Shown: positions 9,648-18,470, counted from the first letter of the stretch. The stretch: DNA of 64,000 bases from Pseudoalteromonas sp. MSK9-3 (GCF_003590335.1 NZ_MIET01000010.1:1-64000), one strand, 5' to 3'. Program-made: numbers and translations. The notes: generated by a model not told the origin, from the sequence alone.

Positions 9648-10709
9648 ATGAATTCTGATTATTTAATTATTGATGGCGCTCAAGGTGAGGGCGGCGGTCA
9701 GGTATTGAGAACAGCTTTGACATTGTCTATTTTAACACAGCGGAAAATCGAATTTATCAATATTCGAGCAGGTAGAAAAAAGCCTGGTTTATTGAGGCAA
9801 CATTTAACGTCTGTATTAGCTGCTCAAGCGGTATGTAAAGCTGAGGTTGACGGCGTTGAACTAGGTTCCAGCCGTATCCGCTTTTCACCAGGGGAAATTA
9901 AAGCGGGTAACTTCGAGTTTGCTATTGGTACTGCTGGTAGTACAGCTTTGGTGTGTCAAACGATTTTACCTGTACTGGCACTGGCAGCTGAGCGTTCGAC
10001 CGTTCTGTTTGAAGGCGGCACACATAATGGCATGTCTCCTTCACTGAGTTTTTTACAGCAATCATTTCTCCCTATTCTGGCACTCATGGGTGTGCGTTGT
10101 AAAGTAGATGTATACTCGTTGGGCTTTTACCCCGCGGGCGGGGGTAAGTGGCAAATAACGATTGAGCCTACGGCTGCATTTAACCCCATTCAGATAGTGG
10201 ATAGTGGGAGCCATTTCGCGAACAAAATTGAAAGCTGTGCAATTCATGCACTGTTGAGTGCTTTACCCAAGCGTATTGGTGACACGGAAGTGGCGACTGC
10301 TAAAAAGTTGTTAGATTGGCAGCAAGTTTCGAGCAGTGTACAGCAAGTGAGCTCAAAGGGTCCGGGTAATAGCTTTCAACTGTCTATTGCAAGTAGCACA
10401 CATCGCAGCGTATTTGAGGTGATAGGTGAGCGCGGACTTGCTGCGAAAGAAGTCGCTAGGCGAGCTGCGGCACGAGTAAGTACATTTATTGAAGCGCATG
10501 CCGCTATAGAAGAGCAGCTAGCAGATCAATTGCTACTACCGATTGCGCTGGCTGGCAGTGGTAGTTTTACGACGACGAAGCCGAGTTTGCATACGATCAC
10601 AAATATTGATGTGATCAAGCAGGTACTCGGTAAAGTGTTTGTTGTTGAGCAATTGACAGAGGTTTTGTGGCGTATTTCACTGCATAACGATGAGTTAAAA
10701 CCGCGTTAA
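9648..10709 (+). CDS. rtcA: RNA 3'-terminal phosphate cyclase RtcA
   Basis: The 353-aa enzyme converts RNA 3'-phosphate to 2',3'-cyclic phosphate by adenylation of a histidine. Motifs include IDGAQGEGGGQVLRT at the N-terminus, the insert domain from about residue 180, and LHTITNI near residue 320, where the histidine corresponds to the E. coli nucleophile H309. It starts at ATG 9648, eight bases after the rtcB stop. An upstream in-frame ATG at 9624 lies inside rtcB and is less likely. It is co-transcribed with rtcB and supplies cyclic ends or modifies 5' ends in the same repair pathway. Confidence 0.96.
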   Translation: MNSDYLIIDGAQGEGGGQVLRTALTLSILTQRKIEFINIRAGRKKPGLLRQHLTSVLAAQAVCKAEVDGVELGSSRIRFSPGEIKAGNFEFAIGTAGSTALVCQTILPVLALAAERSTVLFEGGTHNGMSPSLSFLQQSFLPILALMGVRCKVDVYSLGFYPAGGGKWQITIEPTAAFNPIQIVDSGSHFANKIESCAIHALLSALPKRIGDTEVATAKKLLDWQQVSSSVQQVSSKGPGNSFQLSIASSTHRSVFEVIGERGLAAKEVARRAAARVSTFIEAHAAIEEQLADQLLLPIALAGSGSFTTTKPSLHTITNIDVIKQVLGKVFVVEQLTEVLWRISLHNDELKPR

Positions 10710-10760
10710 GATGAGTCGTATTTCACGTTCATGTATTGGTAAAAATAAGTAGGTAGAGTA

Positions 10761-12022
10761 ATGGCAAGTGGATTGAACAAGGTGTATTTGGTCGGGGGGC
10801 TGTCAGAGATGCCTTACTTGGGCAAGCGTCTAAAGATCAAGATTATGTTGTGGTGGGGCAGACGTCTGAGTCCATGCTCGCCTTGGGTTTTCAATCTGTT
10901 GGGCGCGACTTTCCTGTTTTTTTGCACCCTGACACAAAAGAGGAATATGCGTTAGCGCGCACAGAGCGAAAAAATGGCCGAGGATATACCGGTTTTTCGG
11001 TCAATGCAGCGGTGTCAGTTACTTTGGAAGATGATCTTGCTCGGCGCGATTTAACCATCAATGCGATGGCGATGGATAACGAAGGTAACATAATAGATCC
11101 TTTTAATGGTCGAAATGACTTAGTAGATAAAGTGCTCAGACATACGTCAGAGGCATTTATCGAAGACCCAGTAAGAGTGTTACGCATAGCACGATTTTTA
11201 GCACGCTATGGTGATACTTGGACTATTGCGCCGCAAACTTATTTATTGATGGAGCAGCTTCGAGATAGTGGCGAGTTATCACATTTGGTCCCTGAACGAG
11301 TATGGCTTGAAACCGAAAAAGCCCTTGGAGAAACCTATCCGCATTTATTCTTTGAAACACTCAGTGATTTTGGAATCTTTCCTGAAATTGAGGTGATGAA
11401 AGGTATACCGCAGCCTGTAAAGCATCATCCTGAAGGAGATGTATACACCCATACGATGTTGGTACTGAAAAGAGCTGCCGAGTTAAATTTTGATATTGAA
11501 GCGCGGTTTGCTGCTTTAACGCATGATTTTGGTAAAGCGTATTGTTATAAACAGTATGGTTACTTACGAGGGCACGAGCAAGCTGGAGTCGCTGTCATTG
11601 ACGCATTTTGTGCACGACTAAAAATACCCAATCGGTTTAAGTCAATAGGGAAGTTAACCAGTGACAATCATACTCGATGCCATAAACTATTTGAGCTAAC
11701 AGCAAAAAAGGTGCATAAACTGATTGTTGAGAATATGGATGCACTGACTCACCCTGAACGATTTGAACATTTTCTGCAAGCGTGTTTATGTGATGCCCAA
11801 GGCAGAGGGGAGCGCTTTGTCAATCGTGCTTACCCGCAATTACTGGCTGCGCAAAGATTATTTACAGCATTAAAAACGTTAGATAGAAAAGCCATAGTGC
11901 AAAAGGCGCTGTTACAAGGGAGGCAAGGTTCTGATATAGGTCAGTTCGTGCGCGAAGCAGAAATTCATTGTTTACGAACTTGTTTTGATAACTTAAAAAA
12001 GAACAAAGAGAGAACACCATAA
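10761..12022 (+). pseudogene. cca: CCA tRNA nucleotidyltransferase-like gene with -1 frameshift at G6
   Basis: Translation from ATG 10761 (AGGTAGAG upstream) gives MASGLNKVYLVGG and then leaves frame. The -1 frame continues as AVRDALLGQASKDQDYVVVG and onward to the stop at 12022. The switch point is the six-G run at 10794-10799; a seventh G would restore a 420-aa protein, against 412 aa for E. coli Cca. The joined product has the GG and DxD nucleotidyltransferase motifs, the RRDLTINAMA and RVLRIARF blocks, and an HD phosphohydrolase domain (LTHDFGKA). The enzyme adds or repairs the tRNA 3' CCA end, which fits RNA repair. The long downstream frame is well conserved, so this may be a recent mutation, a sequencing error or slippage. 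It is probably a second, operon-linked copy beside a housekeeping cca elsewhere. Confidence 0.85.
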
Positions 12023-12842
12023 TGGCAGTCATTGAGCGCAAGCGTATCGTCGAGCGACGAATTGAAGAGGCGGTGCATACCGAGATAATGCGCCGTATAA
12101 AAGCAGCGGAACGCGAACATAACGTCAAGGTGTTGTTTGCGATTGAGTCAGGTAGCCGCGCTTGGGGGTTTGAATCACCCAATAGTGACTATGACGTGAG
12201 GTTTATTTATGCGCACCCAAAAGAGTGGTACTTGGCAGTAAACCTAGATGATAAAAGGGATGTGATTGAATACCCCATCGTAGATGATATAGATATTAAT
12301 GGTTGGGATATAAAAAAGCACTCAAGCTTTTTTTTAACTCAAACCCGTCATTTATAGAATGGTTACAATCGCCCATAGTGTATGTCAGTGATGAATGCTT
12401 TACCAAGCAAGCTCAAGCGCTCATGCCAGTAATAGCCTCGTCTGAAAAAGCGATTTACCATTATTTACATATGGCGAAAGGTAATTACCGAGAATACCTT
12501 AAAAAAGAGGTGATTCCGTTAAAGAAGTATTTTTATGTATTACGAACTTTGCTGGCGATTATGTGGCTTGAAAAATACGATACACCTGCGCCCATTGAGT
12601 TTGAGAAGTTGCGAGAATTAGTTGCACATAATACGGATTTAGATGATGCTATCACCCTGTTATTGGCACGTAAACGAGTGAGTTTAGAAAAAGAGTTTAT
12701 CCCTGCTGAACCTGCGATCAATGCATTTATAGAATCAGAGTTAGCACGTCATGAGAGTTACCGAGCTAAATACCAAGCACGTGACGTTGATGTAGAAGTG
12801 CTTAATCAATTATTTCGTGATGTACTCGATAAATATTCGTAG
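12022..12842 (+). pseudogene. RlaP-type polymerase-beta nucleotidyltransferase with candidate programmed -1 frameshift
   Basis: This RNA-repair-associated nucleotidyltransferase (COG3541 / RlaP family) is split between two frames. The first 99 codons run from ATG 12022, which overlaps the cca stop as TAATG, and carry the catalytic strand GSRAWGF and the SDYDVRF acid pair. Without a shift the frame ends at a 111-aa product. The -1 frame continues from A6 as ALKLFFNSNPSFIEWLQSP and runs to 12842, giving 273 aa in total. The junction DIKK-ALKL matches the family from my memory of homologues. The site is A AAA AAG at 12312-12318 in the phase needed for tandem tRNA slippage. Family members sit beside RtcB and are predicted to modify RNA ends; the exact reaction is unknown. 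Confidence 0.8.
12312..12318 (+). other. Slippery heptamer A AAA AAG (candidate -1 frameshift site)
   Basis: Zero-frame codons are ATA AAA AAG. A -1 slip of the AAA and AAG tRNAs leads directly into GCA CTC AAG, the conserved continuation of the RlaP protein. The heptamer is identical to the E. coli dnaX signal. A possible hairpin AAAAAAGC...GCTTTTTT overlaps the site itself, so it is not a classical downstream stimulator, and no strong upstream Shine-Dalgarno-like stimulator is seen. Confidence 0.55.
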
Positions 12843-12878
12843 GTATTTGGTCGCACCGTTTTACTATGTATTTGACAA

Positions 12879-12914
12879 TATAAAGGTTACGCACAGATAA
12901 GCATAACCTTTATA
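12879..12914 (+). terminator. Long hairpin after the rtcBA-cca-rlaP operon
   Basis: TATAAAGGTTACGC and GCATAACCTTTATA pair over 14 bp with one mismatch around an eight-base loop, 37 bases after the rlaP stop. The following T run is weak, so termination is inferred from position. Confidence 0.45.
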
Positions 12915-12956
12915 AATTGATGCTGTATTTTCGGCCTTAGTACTAAGAGTTAATAG

Positions 12957-13152
12957 TTAACCTCAGCTCTTGGTAAGCGAATTTGCCCAATAAAGCTATT
13001 TTTCTCACTCTCGGCGTTGCTTTCATTTGTAATAGCCCGCTATTACTGCATAAAAGCGCCTTGATATTGAGTGAAATATCATCATTGGATTGTAAGTAAG
13101 TTTGTTTTCAAAACATTTTCTATTCCAAAACCCTTATCCAAACCTGAGGTTA
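12957..13152 (+). repeat. MITE-like 196-bp element, copy 1
   Basis: The element begins TTAACCTCAG and ends CTGAGGTTA, imperfect terminal inverted repeats. Its interior matches, in opposite orientation, the element at 19389-19584. Shared internal blocks are TTTGCCCAATAAAGCTATTTTT, read here in two parts, the CTCACTCTCGGCG segment, and the ATTCCAAAACCCTTATCCAAA segment near the right end. A central palindrome built on CATTTGTAATAGC is degraded on one side in this copy. It has no coding capacity, so mobilisation by a transposase elsewhere is inferred. Its right end supplies the stop codon of the phosphatase-like gene. Confidence 0.75.
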
Positions 13153-13512
13153 GTTAGATTGCTCGGAAATCCCTAAATAATGATTTACAGACGACTTCAT
13201 CATGTTGACTAGTGCGTTGTCTAGATATTGATATTCATCGGGAATATCGAGTATATGAATTTCTTTATGGGCGATGTGCCGGGTAAACTGCGCGAGTAAC
13301 CGGTTTTTGTGTTTTTCCTCCATCACAAAAATGATATTAGCCCATTGAATATCTTTGCTATTGACGGTTCTGTTGGCTTTTACACTGGTGCCAGCAGACC
13401 TCACCGAAATAAAGGGGTGATGTCGCCAAATATGCTCCCCTGTAGGGCTACGCCACTTATTCCGACTGCAAATAAACAAGATATTTGTTACGTCTTGATG
13501 TCCTTTTGTCAT
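13150..13512 (-). CDS. Low-molecular-weight protein-tyrosine-phosphatase-like protein
   Basis: About 120 aa with the phosphatase P-loop C(X)5RS: ICSRNKWRS near the N-terminus (C15 and R21 from ATG 13512). A GTS strand follows and the region LDIPDEY is a candidate for the general-acid aspartate. Members of this short subfamily are usually annotated as LMW-PTP-like with unknown substrate. ATG 13512 lies four bases past the prfH stop and has GGAAG upstream; ATG 13527, overlapping the prfH stop, is possible. It is the third gene of the rtcB2-prfH operon, which suggests a role in RNA end repair or its control rather than tyrosine signalling; this is inference. The stop codon falls in the end of the MITE-like element, so the C-terminus may be altered. 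Confidence 0.75.
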   Translation of the reverse strand: MTKGHQDVTNILFICSRNKWRSPTGEHIWRHHPFISVRSAGTSVKANRTVNSKDIQWANIIFVMEEKHKNRLLAQFTRHIAHKEIHILDIPDEYQYLDNALVNMMKSSVNHYLGISEQSN

Positions 13513-13516
13513 GTTA

Positions 13517-14134
13517 TTAGCTTCCATGGCTGTGCGAAAATTTTTCACCTTTAAATACCTTTATTGGGTTGCCTCGCTCAAGTGTCTGGTGCTGTTGCCA
13601 GCGGACTTTTTCTTGCTGTGTCATGTGCTCATGTTTTAGTGCTTCTAACTTTTGAAATAACAAGATACTTGCTAGGCGTTTGTTCGCGTGTTGACTACGT
13701 TCACTTTCTACACGTACAGATAGGCCTGTAGTGTGGTGCGTTGCGCGTACGGCAGAATCAGTCGTATTGACGTGTTGACCGCCGGCACCAGAAGCTCGGC
13801 ATGTTTGAAAAGTGACGCCTCGGTCCAGTTGTGCTTCATTGACCTCGTACATTTGGCCACTAAAAAACCAGTTTTTACGCTTATGTTTTGGGCGGTATTT
13901 ACTTTGGCATACCCATAGCATAATACCTTGCCAAGACTTCGCTAAGCGCTGTGCAGAATCAAGCTGAAGTAACACTGATTTAAAGCAGCCACGCTCTTTG
14001 AGTTCTTTAGCTTCAATGACCGTAAGTTTGACTCCTTGAGCACAGCATTGTTTTTCAATTACTTTTAACGCCAGCCCTACTGCTTGACAGCATTCTAACG
14101 GTCCTTGGCCTGCAGACAGTTGCAATAAGATCAT
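13517..14134 (-). CDS. prfH: Peptide chain release factor homologue PrfH
   Basis: The 205-aa class-I release-factor-like protein keeps the catalytic GGQ loop (GAGGQHVN, residues 116-123) and the following NTTDSAVR stretch, but lacks the codon-recognition domain of RF1/RF2. PrfH is known to release the peptide from ribosomes damaged in the decoding centre, after which RtcB2 seals the 16S rRNA break. The start ATG 14134 overlaps the rtcB2 stop as ATGA, indicating translational coupling; an in-frame ATG nine bases upstream is less likely. Confidence 0.92.
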   Translation of the reverse strand: MILLQLSAGQGPLECCQAVGLALKVIEKQCCAQGVKLTVIEAKELKERGCFKSVLLQLDSAQRLAKSWQGIMLWVCQSKYRPKHKRKNWFFSGQMYEVNEAQLDRGVTFQTCRASGAGGQHVNTTDSAVRATHHTTGLSVRVESERSQHANKRLASILLFQKLEALKHEHMTQQEKVRWQQHQTLERGNPIKVFKGEKFSHSHGS

Positions 14135-15306
14135 GCTGAACATTCTCCATTGGTCTTAAAGGTTAATACTGGGCGCAGTTTTGCAATGACAGTAATTAAC
14201 CCTGCATCGATCATATCTTGGATCACTGTTTCGCATTTTTTGTATGCTTGAGGTGCTTCGTCATATAACAGTTCTTTACTGCTGCATACTACGCGGCTGC
14301 CTAGCGCTGTGCGATATAAGTCTTCACGTTTGTATTTATGACCTAGCCGGCCATGGCATTCTCCGCGTTTCCACTTTCTACCAGCGCCGTGCGCTAATGA
14401 GAACAAACTTATATTGTGGCTTTGGGTTGGCGTTTCATCTGTAATAAGTGGCTTGACTAGATAGCTATAATCTCCGCGAGAACCAGGGATCACAACATAG
14501 CCTTTGTCACTGGGTGTTGCTCCTTTTCTGTGTAACCATCCCGCTTTACCCTCGATATTTTTTGCTGAAACGAGGTTATGATTGATATCTACTACACAAT
14601 TACCATTGGCACGAATTGCATCTAAGAAGCGGAGTGCGATGAGTTCACGGTTTAATTCAGCCCAGCGAACGGCCTCATTATGTTGATTCATATAGCTATG
14701 AAAATTCTTGTCGTCGACAGTTAAACCATGATGATTATAGTTGGCAATATGCTCTACTAAAATCGATTGACCCAGGCCACGAGAACCAGAGTGAACCAGA
14801 AGTTGTAGGTGCTTTTTGTTAAGCCCTAAAGTATCAAATGTAGTGTGATCATAAATGTGTTCAATGGCTTGAAACTCAGCAAAATGATTACCACCTCCTA
14901 TGGTTCCTAAAGCTCGGTCATAATTGTGTATATTGATGCCTTTTTCTACTTTTCGACTGGCTACTAATGCGGACCAGCTTTCATCTAAGGGTTGCTCAAC
15001 ATGTGCAAACTTTTTAGCGAGTCTCTCTAAATTGACCTTTGATACTTTTGCTGAGGTTTGCCAAAGCGACATGCCGCAGCCGATATCGTTTCCAACCAGT
15101 GCTGGATAGATTTTATTTTGAGTAAAAAATGCCGCCCCAATCGGGTAACCACGACCAGGGTGCAAATCAGGCATTCCTGCGACATAATGCATGTCTGGCA
15201 AGTTTGATGTTTTAATCAGTTGTTCGATTGCCAGCCCTTCAATCCACGTATCTGCAGATGCAATAAGGCTAACATTGTTAGTAATTTTTTGGACGGATTT
15301 GTCCAT
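14131..15306 (-). CDS. RtcB2-type RNA ligase paired with PrfH
   Basis: The 391-aa RtcB paralogue is clearly distinct from the 408-aa copy at 8413. It retains the ligase motifs [17 protein letters not shown] (metal Asp and Cys), [27 protein letters not shown] and [12 protein letters not shown] with the guanylylated histidine. This variant with GNDIGCGM is the PrfH-associated RtcB2 subgroup. It repairs cleaved rRNA in the decoding region according to published work on PrfH-RtcB2. The start has AAAGGA upstream. It is the first gene of a minus-strand operon convergent with the rtcR-controlled module; no sigma-54 site was found upstream, so regulation probably differs. Confidence 0.93.
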   Translation of the reverse strand: MDKSVQKITNNVSLIASADTWIEGLAIEQLIKTSNLPDMHYVAGMPDLHPGRGYPIGAAFFTQNKIYPALVGNDIGCGMSLWQTSAKVSKVNLERLAKKFAHVEQPLDESWSALVASRKVEKGINIHNYDRALGTIGGGNHFAEFQAIEHIYDHTTFDTLGLNKKHLQLLVHSGSRGLGQSILVEHIANYNHHGLTVDDKNFHSYMNQHNEAVRWAELNRELIALRFLDAIRANGNCVVDINHNLVSAKNIEGKAGWLHRKGATPSDKGYVVIPGSRGDYSYLVKPLITDETPTQSHNISLFSLAHGAGRKWKRGECHGRLGHKYKREDLYRTALGSRVVCSSKELLYDEAPQAYKKCETVIQDMIDAGLITVIAKLRPVLTFKTNGECSA

Positions 15307-15461
15307 AGTACCAATTCCTTTCTCTGGGTAGAAAATTAGGATTTAAAACGTAATACGTATTGGCAGGTCTGGATCTAAGTCGCGTTGACGCGGATGAAAC
15401 TCACGGTATGTATTTGCATATATAAGGGATGCAAATAAATGACGATTAAGTCACTCGTTTC

Positions 15462-15503
15462 TTATTGGATAAGACCTGCAAAGGTTGTTGATGTCATAGT
15501 CAT
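15462..15503 (-). CDS. Possible 13-codon leader peptide upstream of rtcB2
   Basis: AAAGGAG eight bases before ATG 15503 is a strong ribosome binding site for a 13-residue peptide (MTMTSTTFAGLIQ) ending at TAA. It lies about 155 bases upstream of rtcB2 in the same direction. A translated leader that senses damaged ribosomes would fit the function of the operon, but this is speculative. It could also be a chance frame or the start of a lost gene. Confidence 0.3.
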   Translation of the reverse strand: MTMTSTTFAGLIQ

Positions 15504-15787
15504 AATGTTTTCTCCTTTACAGTTAATAGATTAAATGAATTTGGGGTATCTCTTGAACGGGCGCATCTTATTAAAATCGATAACGTAAAGCAATATTTAA
15601 TTTATTTTTTATAAATAAGTATAAGTGAGTTGCGTGTTATTTTTTCGCTTAAAGTGCCCCTCATTAATATAAACACCCAGCTTTCACTTTTTCACAATTC
15701 GCGCACACTTTCCTACAGCTAAGCACACGAATATTACAGGTTGTGTCGGTATTATCGTTGTTATTGAAGCAAGTAATAGGACATAAC

Positions 15788-16501
15788 ATGTTAAATAAAA
15801 TTTCTTTTTTAGCAGCATTATTCTGTGTTGGCGCTAGCCAGGCTAATGAGTTAAGTGATCGTAATTTAGTCACTCGATCACTGACGGTACAAGACAGTGA
15901 ATTACAAGTTGTTGGCGCTTTGGGTTACGGTAAAAACGGTGATGAAGACGGCATTGAAGTTGGTCTTGATGCACAGTATGGCTTAAGCGATGATTGGACA
16001 ATCGGCTTAGGCCATACTCGTTATCGATTTTTAGAGAGAGGAAATAATGATTTAGGCCTTGAACTGACTGTGGGCGCAGGTTTAAAAGGTATGTACGAAA
16101 AGTCAGGGCGAGGCAATGTTGACGTACTAGGCTATGGTGCTGATGTTACGGGTAAATATGTCTACTCGCAAGATACAGCCTTGCTATTTGGTGCGCAATA
16201 TGTGTTTTGGAATGTACAGCATACGGATAAAAATGCGGATGAATATCGATTTAATTTAGGCGTACAGCATCAAGTACTTGAGGATGTGGTGATAAGTGCT
16301 GACTACACACTCAGAAGCTTAAATGATATGACGCAATCAACGGCACATGAAGCGTCGGTGTCAATGAATTATGCACTGTCTAAAAACTTAGATACAGGCG
16401 TGTTTGTTAACTACTCTAGTTTTGACCCAGTAAAAAACGGCTTCACGGCGGACAGTGCTAACAAACAAGGTATTGGTGGGTATATAAGCTATCGGTTCTA
16501 G
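15788..16501 (+). CDS. Outer-membrane beta-barrel protein (porin-like)
   Basis: 237 aa from ATG 15788, with AGGA upstream. A signal peptide ends at ASQA-NE. The mature part alternates hydrophobic and polar residues in short amphipathic strands (for example VGLDAQYGLSDDWTIGLGH) and ends GGYISYRF with a terminal phenylalanine, as expected for a Bam-inserted barrel of about 10-12 strands. No specific family was recognised. It stands alone between the RNA-repair island and the LysR/pirin pair. Confidence 0.7.
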   Translation: MLNKISFLAALFCVGASQANELSDRNLVTRSLTVQDSELQVVGALGYGKNGDEDGIEVGLDAQYGLSDDWTIGLGHTRYRFLERGNNDLGLELTVGAGLKGMYEKSGRGNVDVLGYGADVTGKYVYSQDTALLFGAQYVFWNVQHTDKNADEYRFNLGVQHQVLEDVVISADYTLRSLNDMTQSTAHEASVSMNYALSKNLDTGVFVNYSSFDPVKNGFTADSANKQGIGGYISYRF

Positions 16502-16519
16502 TTTTTAACTCTATGAGGT

Positions 16520-17422
16520 TCAACGATTTAGGACTTGCTGATATACGTCAGTAATAAAAGTTAAAAACGCACTTACTTTCGGCAACTTTGCCCTGTTTCG
16601 AGGGTAGAGTGCGTAAACATCGACTTCCGGCATTCCCCATTCTGGCAGGATCTGAGCTAAGGTTCCTGTCTTTATTTCTTTAGTACACATATATTCAGGT
16701 AGTACAGCAATGCCTAATCCATCTAGCATTGACTGTTTGAGTAAAGCAAAATCATCAACCAGTAAGCGAGGTTTGTTGAGAAGCGTAAAAGACTGACCAT
16801 TATTTAAACTTAAGTGTAATCGAGTATCGTTATTTGCGGGGTTCATAATGAGCAGCTGATGTTCTGCAAGTTGTTCTACTGCAGTTGGGGTACCGTATTG
16901 CGCGAGGTAACTTGGGCTGGCAAACAACTTACGGGAAATACTGCCAAGCTTTTTGGCGATAAGCGTTGAATCATCTAACTGGCCTATACGTATTACGACA
17001 TCGAACCCTTCTTCAATAAAATCAACTCTGCGATTCACTAAATTTAGTTGGACGTTGATCTCAGGGTATTTGTGCATGAATTGACCCAATGCAGGACGCA
17101 GCACTTGCTGACCCATTGCAACGGATGCACCTACTTTAAGCTGGCCTTTGTAATTATTGAGTAATTCAACGACTGAGTTGTTGGCTAAATCTATCTCTTC
17201 TTGAATGCGTTTGCAGTGGACAAGGTAGCGTTTACCCGCTTCGGTTAAGTGCTGCGATCGCGTTGAGCGCTCTAATAACGTGATGCCTAATTGCGTTTCC
17301 AAGCGTGATAATTTTCGGCTGACGTTTGCTCTGGGGATCCCCAACCTATCCGCTGCCAAAGTGAAACTACTCGCTTCTACCACCGCTAAGAAAACCATCA
17401 TGTCATTTAAATCATGCTGCAT
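16520..17422 (-). CDS. LysR-family transcriptional regulator
   Basis: The 300-aa regulator has an N-terminal winged helix (MMVFLAVVEASSFTLAADRLG... SRKLSRLETQLG) and a C-terminal substrate-binding domain from about residue 90. It is divergent from the pirin gene, with 125 bp between starts, the classical LysR arrangement, so it probably controls pirin. It belongs to the CrgA-like subgroup by its VVIRIGQLDDSTLIA block. Confidence 0.92.
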   Translation of the reverse strand: MQHDLNDMMVFLAVVEASSFTLAADRLGIPRANVSRKLSRLETQLGITLLERSTRSQHLTEAGKRYLVHCKRIQEEIDLANNSVVELLNNYKGQLKVGASVAMGQQVLRPALGQFMHKYPEINVQLNLVNRRVDFIEEGFDVVIRIGQLDDSTLIAKKLGSISRKLFASPSYLAQYGTPTAVEQLAEHQLLIMNPANNDTRLHLSLNNGQSFTLLNKPRLLVDDFALLKQSMLDGLGIAVLPEYMCTKEIKTGTLAQILPEWGMPEVDVYALYPRNRAKLPKVSAFLTFITDVYQQVLNR

Positions 17423-17547
17423 ACAGTAATAAAATAATTGTTGTTAAATATGAGAATATCATATCAATAATAGTGTATATATCAATCTAATTATGGGGCG
17501 TACTATGAGCACATCAACGAGATGATAAGTCAATAAAGGGGGATAAT

Positions 17548-18243
17548 ATGCAAATATTAACAAAAGACTCATTACCATTGGGTGGGTTTGCGGGTTTAAC
17601 TGAGCATCGTTTGGTGACTGATAGCCGGGTGTTTGCTGGTAGAAAAAGTCCAGACACATTCGAAGGCATTGGTAATTTTGTTTACCTTGCTGACGCTAGA
17701 TTTAACCCGATGGGCGAGACACATATGCACCCGCACAAAGAAATTGATGTAATTACCATTATGATGGATGGACGCATTAGTCATGAAGGATCATTAGAGC
17801 ATGGGCAAAGCCTTGTTGCGGGTGAAGCGCAGGTACAGCGAGCGGGTGGAGAAGGGTTTGAGCACAACGAAGTAAACCCAGACATGGGCAAAAATAGATT
17901 GCTACAGCTATGGGTTTTACCGGATGAGCTAGGTGAGCCAGCAGCTTTTAAGCATTACTCATTACAGCATGGGGTTACCCGGATCTATGGTGGTAGTAAG
18001 AAGCAAACTGACACATTTTACAGTTCGACCACCATAGATATTGTACGTTTGAGTACAGGAGAAGTCTTCAATGAAAACAGCGATGTGTTGATTTATGTGA
18101 GTAAAGGCAATGCTTTAGTCTCCAGTGGTGATGATAATTATGAGGCTGATGAAGGAAGCTTAGTGCGTAGTGATGGTATTCGTATTGAAGCAAAAAATGA
18201 CCTTGAAGTTGTGGTTGTGACAGTGATAACTAGACAGGTATAG
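17548..18243 (+). CDS. Pirin-family bicupin
   Basis: At 231 aa it is a typical small bacterial pirin. The N-terminal cupin holds the metal-binding block HMHPHKEIDVITIMMDG followed by EGFEHNEVNPD, giving the usual three histidines and one glutamate. The C-terminal cupin starts near residue 145. Pirins act as iron-dependent quercetinase-like enzymes or redox-linked regulators; the role here is open. A GGGGG ribosome binding site precedes ATG. The small membrane protein at 18274 follows closely. Confidence 0.92.
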   Translation: MQILTKDSLPLGGFAGLTEHRLVTDSRVFAGRKSPDTFEGIGNFVYLADARFNPMGETHMHPHKEIDVITIMMDGRISHEGSLEHGQSLVAGEAQVQRAGGEGFEHNEVNPDMGKNRLLQLWVLPDELGEPAAFKHYSLQHGVTRIYGGSKKQTDTFYSSTTIDIVRLSTGEVFNENSDVLIYVSKGNALVSSGDDNYEADEGSLVRSDGIRIEAKNDLEVVVVTVITRQV

Positions 18244-18273
18244 TATTTAATTAAATACTTTAGGGACAAAACC

Positions 18274-18468
18274 ATGACATCGATTAATCCACACCTTCTT
18301 GCTTTCATTAACTATGTCGCACTTGTGCCATTGGTGTATTTTATTCCCGGCTGGATAGACCCTTATTTACCGAGTAATGAACTACTGCAAGTGTGTATTA
18401 TTGTAGGATTGATTGTTCCTATAATATCTTATGTTGTTAACCCTGTAGCTGCATATTTTTTGGAGTGA
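18274..18468 (+). CDS. Small two-helix membrane protein
   Basis: 64 aa with two hydrophobic segments (FINYVALVPLVYFIPG and VCIIVGLIVPIISYVV). It begins with ATG after AGGGA, 30 bases past the pirin stop, so it is probably in the pirin operon. No family was recognised. Confidence 0.6.
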   Translation: MTSINPHLLAFINYVALVPLVYFIPGWIDPYLPSNELLQVCIIVGLIVPIISYVVNPVAAYFLE

Positions 18469-18470
18469 AC

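Noticed and set aside
10761..10955. 64-codon product of cca without frameshift
   Set aside because: Leaves the family sequence after residue 13; better explained as the out-of-frame reading of cca.
12879..12914. Idea that this hairpin is a Y RNA-like gene of the rtc operon
   Set aside because: Too short and simple; it looks like an operon-end hairpin.
15307..15560. A second sigma-54 promoter before rtcB2
   Set aside because: No GG-N10-GC arrangement with correct spacing was found on the minus strand.
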